From: Thalassiosira profunda
Lineage: Eukaryota > Bacillariophyta > Thalassiosirophyceae > Thalassiosirales > Thalassiosiraceae
Direction: 5' to 3'
Assembly: GCA_036939355.1 (NCBI GenBank)
Contig: JALLAP010001501.1
Location: 1 to 17,745 of the forward strand
DNA: 17,745 bases
Shown: one piece after another, positions 17,201 to 17,745 of the stretch
Layout of the letters: every line of letters starts with the position of its first letter
Numbering within the stretch: position 1 is the first letter of the stretch
Notes under the pieces: model-generated
What the model was told of the DNA's origin: nothing
Databases searched by the model: none
What the model saw: the letters and a program-made list of their open reading frames with translations, nothing else
Program-made: the position numbers and the translations under genes

Positions 17201-17745
17201 GATGAAGCGTTCGTTCTCGTCCATCCTCTTGTGCCTGCGGTCCGCGTTCGCTGCAAGCACCCTCGCGTCGTCTGCCTCCTTGGTCATTGCAATCTCCCTA
17301 TCCATCAGCTCCTCATTCCTCTTCTTCAAAGTGCTGTTCTGCTCTTCAAGCTGTCTGCACTGCTCGGCAATGGGCGTCAGTTTTTCCAAAGAAGCATTTG
17401 ACTCGTTCACCTTCAGCAGCAACGAGGCATTCTCTCCCTCGAGAAAGGCGATCGTTTTCCTGTCCTCGTCAGCCTTTGTCTTGGAGACGGCCATTTGCGA
17501 TTCTGCCTGCGTCCACTTGTTTTGGAGAGTGGACAACTGGTCTCGCAACGCCGACGTCTCAGGCTCTTTCTCCGCCAGCGTCGACTCCCTATCCGCAAGC
17601 CTCGACTGGGCAGAGTTGAGACTTGATCTCATTTGGCTCAGTTGGGCCGCCATCAACTTCTTGTCCTGCTCGAGCGACGCCACTACCTGCCCCGTCGCTT
17701 CCATGGCACCCTCCGTCATCATCAGCTTCCCCTCGAGCTCGAGCA
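14300..17745 (-). CDS. Very long coiled-coil protein (partial, 5' end outside window)
   Basis: At least 1147 codons without a stop, ending at TAG 14302-14300. Met codons at 17722 and 17719 are available, but the frame continues to the right edge with the coiled-coil-like residues LELEGKL, so the true start probably lies outside. Almost the whole sequence is heptad-patterned and rich in Glu, Lys, Leu, Gln and Ser (many LEEKxx, EKESLxxEL type stretches), in the manner of myosin tails, golgins, kinetochore or centrosomal coiled-coil proteins. No motor, GRIP or other domain is visible in this part. The last 35 residues break the coil, with basic RGKRRG then SPGLPPRPTQSSDESLVSA, a possible regulatory or SH3/WW-type Pro-rich tail. 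The identity of the missing N-terminus would decide the family. Confidence 0.88.
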   Translation of the reverse strand, partial: LELEGKLMMTEGAMEATGQVVASLEQDKKLMAAQLSQMRSSLNSAQSRLADRESTLAEKEPETSALRDQLSTLQNKWTQAESQMAVSKTKADEDRKTIAFLEGENASLLLKVNESNASLEKLTPIAEQCRQLEEQNSTLKKRNEELMDREIAMTKEADDARVLAANADRRHKRMDENERFIAQLQEDLSQARASHLKALQSTRTKCSDEVAALTAKLQAEVGTRRCVEMEKSELENKMASMERACADLEELIASQTKAHNDQHMKVMEHSDDLRKKHAESQEENVSLKHQLAETSGAHDRLSRELEGKVALLKKENAFITTRLEHVSAELSETRESRLREIGGLERALQEKDIALTKLQDDNSKIVAERTSGIDGLEGTIHRLERELAEAVSDRNALKKHVRGLKDQFLDVTKSMRAEKARILSGVQSQLLEEKAAMTNHVKDMVVSYGERIKRHQHEQTMGHSVAMTTIQSEKMQVERLLSAEHDKSSELAAALDRARADHQSLGELTRAACSKVAASGNAALLDAIDDCLIDRSDAQIQLRTLEVELAALKTRSANLEYENDQLSRQIEVKEKEVKETGSELEVKRDALKIQRAECSSLEERVERLKQEAATVQNQMKEAFNADRRAQDKVVEEILSAKEAAVSQQEALQEKVESLTKDVLERDERMVDLQHNLDASDKKCLGLESRYEQCRQELADLLDKSVSSKHKADELMSHYMHIEDDLRNQLQSVQSERDGLDRKLTIVERESDRLIDEFCKEKKELTSTLESKEEAIRELDQRLASTNELQQQYGQACSELEAERASHARAQTRIGAMMTERDDALRQVKDLQSDVVSIKKERDTAASALLAERVVHANAVGEHQSLFDDELEQQRSKMQTQISEMASLKAEAKRFRDDADFLSLQNEKKGRQISELKASLKEALEEALRLGSKITSEQSRLMELTHTMSSFEEENTQLKRSLESSRSEVIANLKSSLGKVTAEKERLGSELAEKETKLFSTLAELTHIEQKLTTTEQERDAQFAEAQAEIERLQNDLLEKTQQDDVSTVSGASRVSHLLGQTASDLEGTIAAIKKHHSATVQKLQGELTGAREKLSKYERKVKELSTLLEDNAIGSLHSKLRGKRRGNVSPGLPPRPTQSSDESLVSA

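Noticed and set aside
1..17745. tRNA genes, rRNA, transposons, CRISPR arrays, viral genes
   Set aside because: Gaps were scanned by eye for tRNA boxes, terminal repeats, transposase or reverse-transcriptase motifs and regularly spaced repeats; none was found. A GTTCGACTCGAATC-like string near 8430-8445 is within LRR coding sequence.

Overview
This is a eukaryotic nuclear window, most likely from a diatom. Four things point that way. Gene 4 carries a stramenopile-style bipartite plastid presequence, with a signal peptide followed by Phe at the predicted cleavage point. The leucine-rich-repeat protein ends in a C-terminal module (CNKTSI, SNHTLQRVVNN, DVARQKVI, LNVLP) that I know from the expanded LRR families of diatoms. 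A pair of small paralogues with VTFS and VGLEHLV blocks resembles lineage-specific diatom families. The genes are short, dense and almost intronless: only one GT-AG intron is seen. The species cannot be fixed from the sequence alone; a centric diatom is a guess.

Layout, left to right: 3' end of a gene with a Gly-rich tail (1-224, +); about 1 kb with no supported gene; paralogue A (1252-1764, +) converging on paralogue B (2275-3075, -); a long disordered/coiled-coil protein (3593-6992, -), interrupted by a duplicated 72-bp block and one N that look like an assembly error; a plastid-targeted cupin with one intron (7227-7856, +); an LRR protein (8113-9807, -); a small single-pass membrane protein with a coiled coil (10247-10924, +); nascent-polypeptide-associated complex alpha with a long repeat-bearing N-terminal extension (11047-12213, -); a MATE transporter (12516-14210, +); and a very long coiled-coil protein running off the right edge (14300-17745, -).

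From 3.6 kb to the right edge the genes alternate strictly in strand. They form head-to-head pairs with short shared upstream regions (about 234, 439 and 302 bp) and tail-to-tail pairs with short 3' gaps (about 256, 122 and 89 bp). No pathway links the genes. They mix housekeeping functions (translation-associated chaperone, transporter, plastid protein) with lineage-specific proteins. No tRNA, rRNA, transposon, CRISPR array or virus-like gene was found. The most unusual content is the inverted pair of lineage-specific paralogues and the extended NAC alpha.
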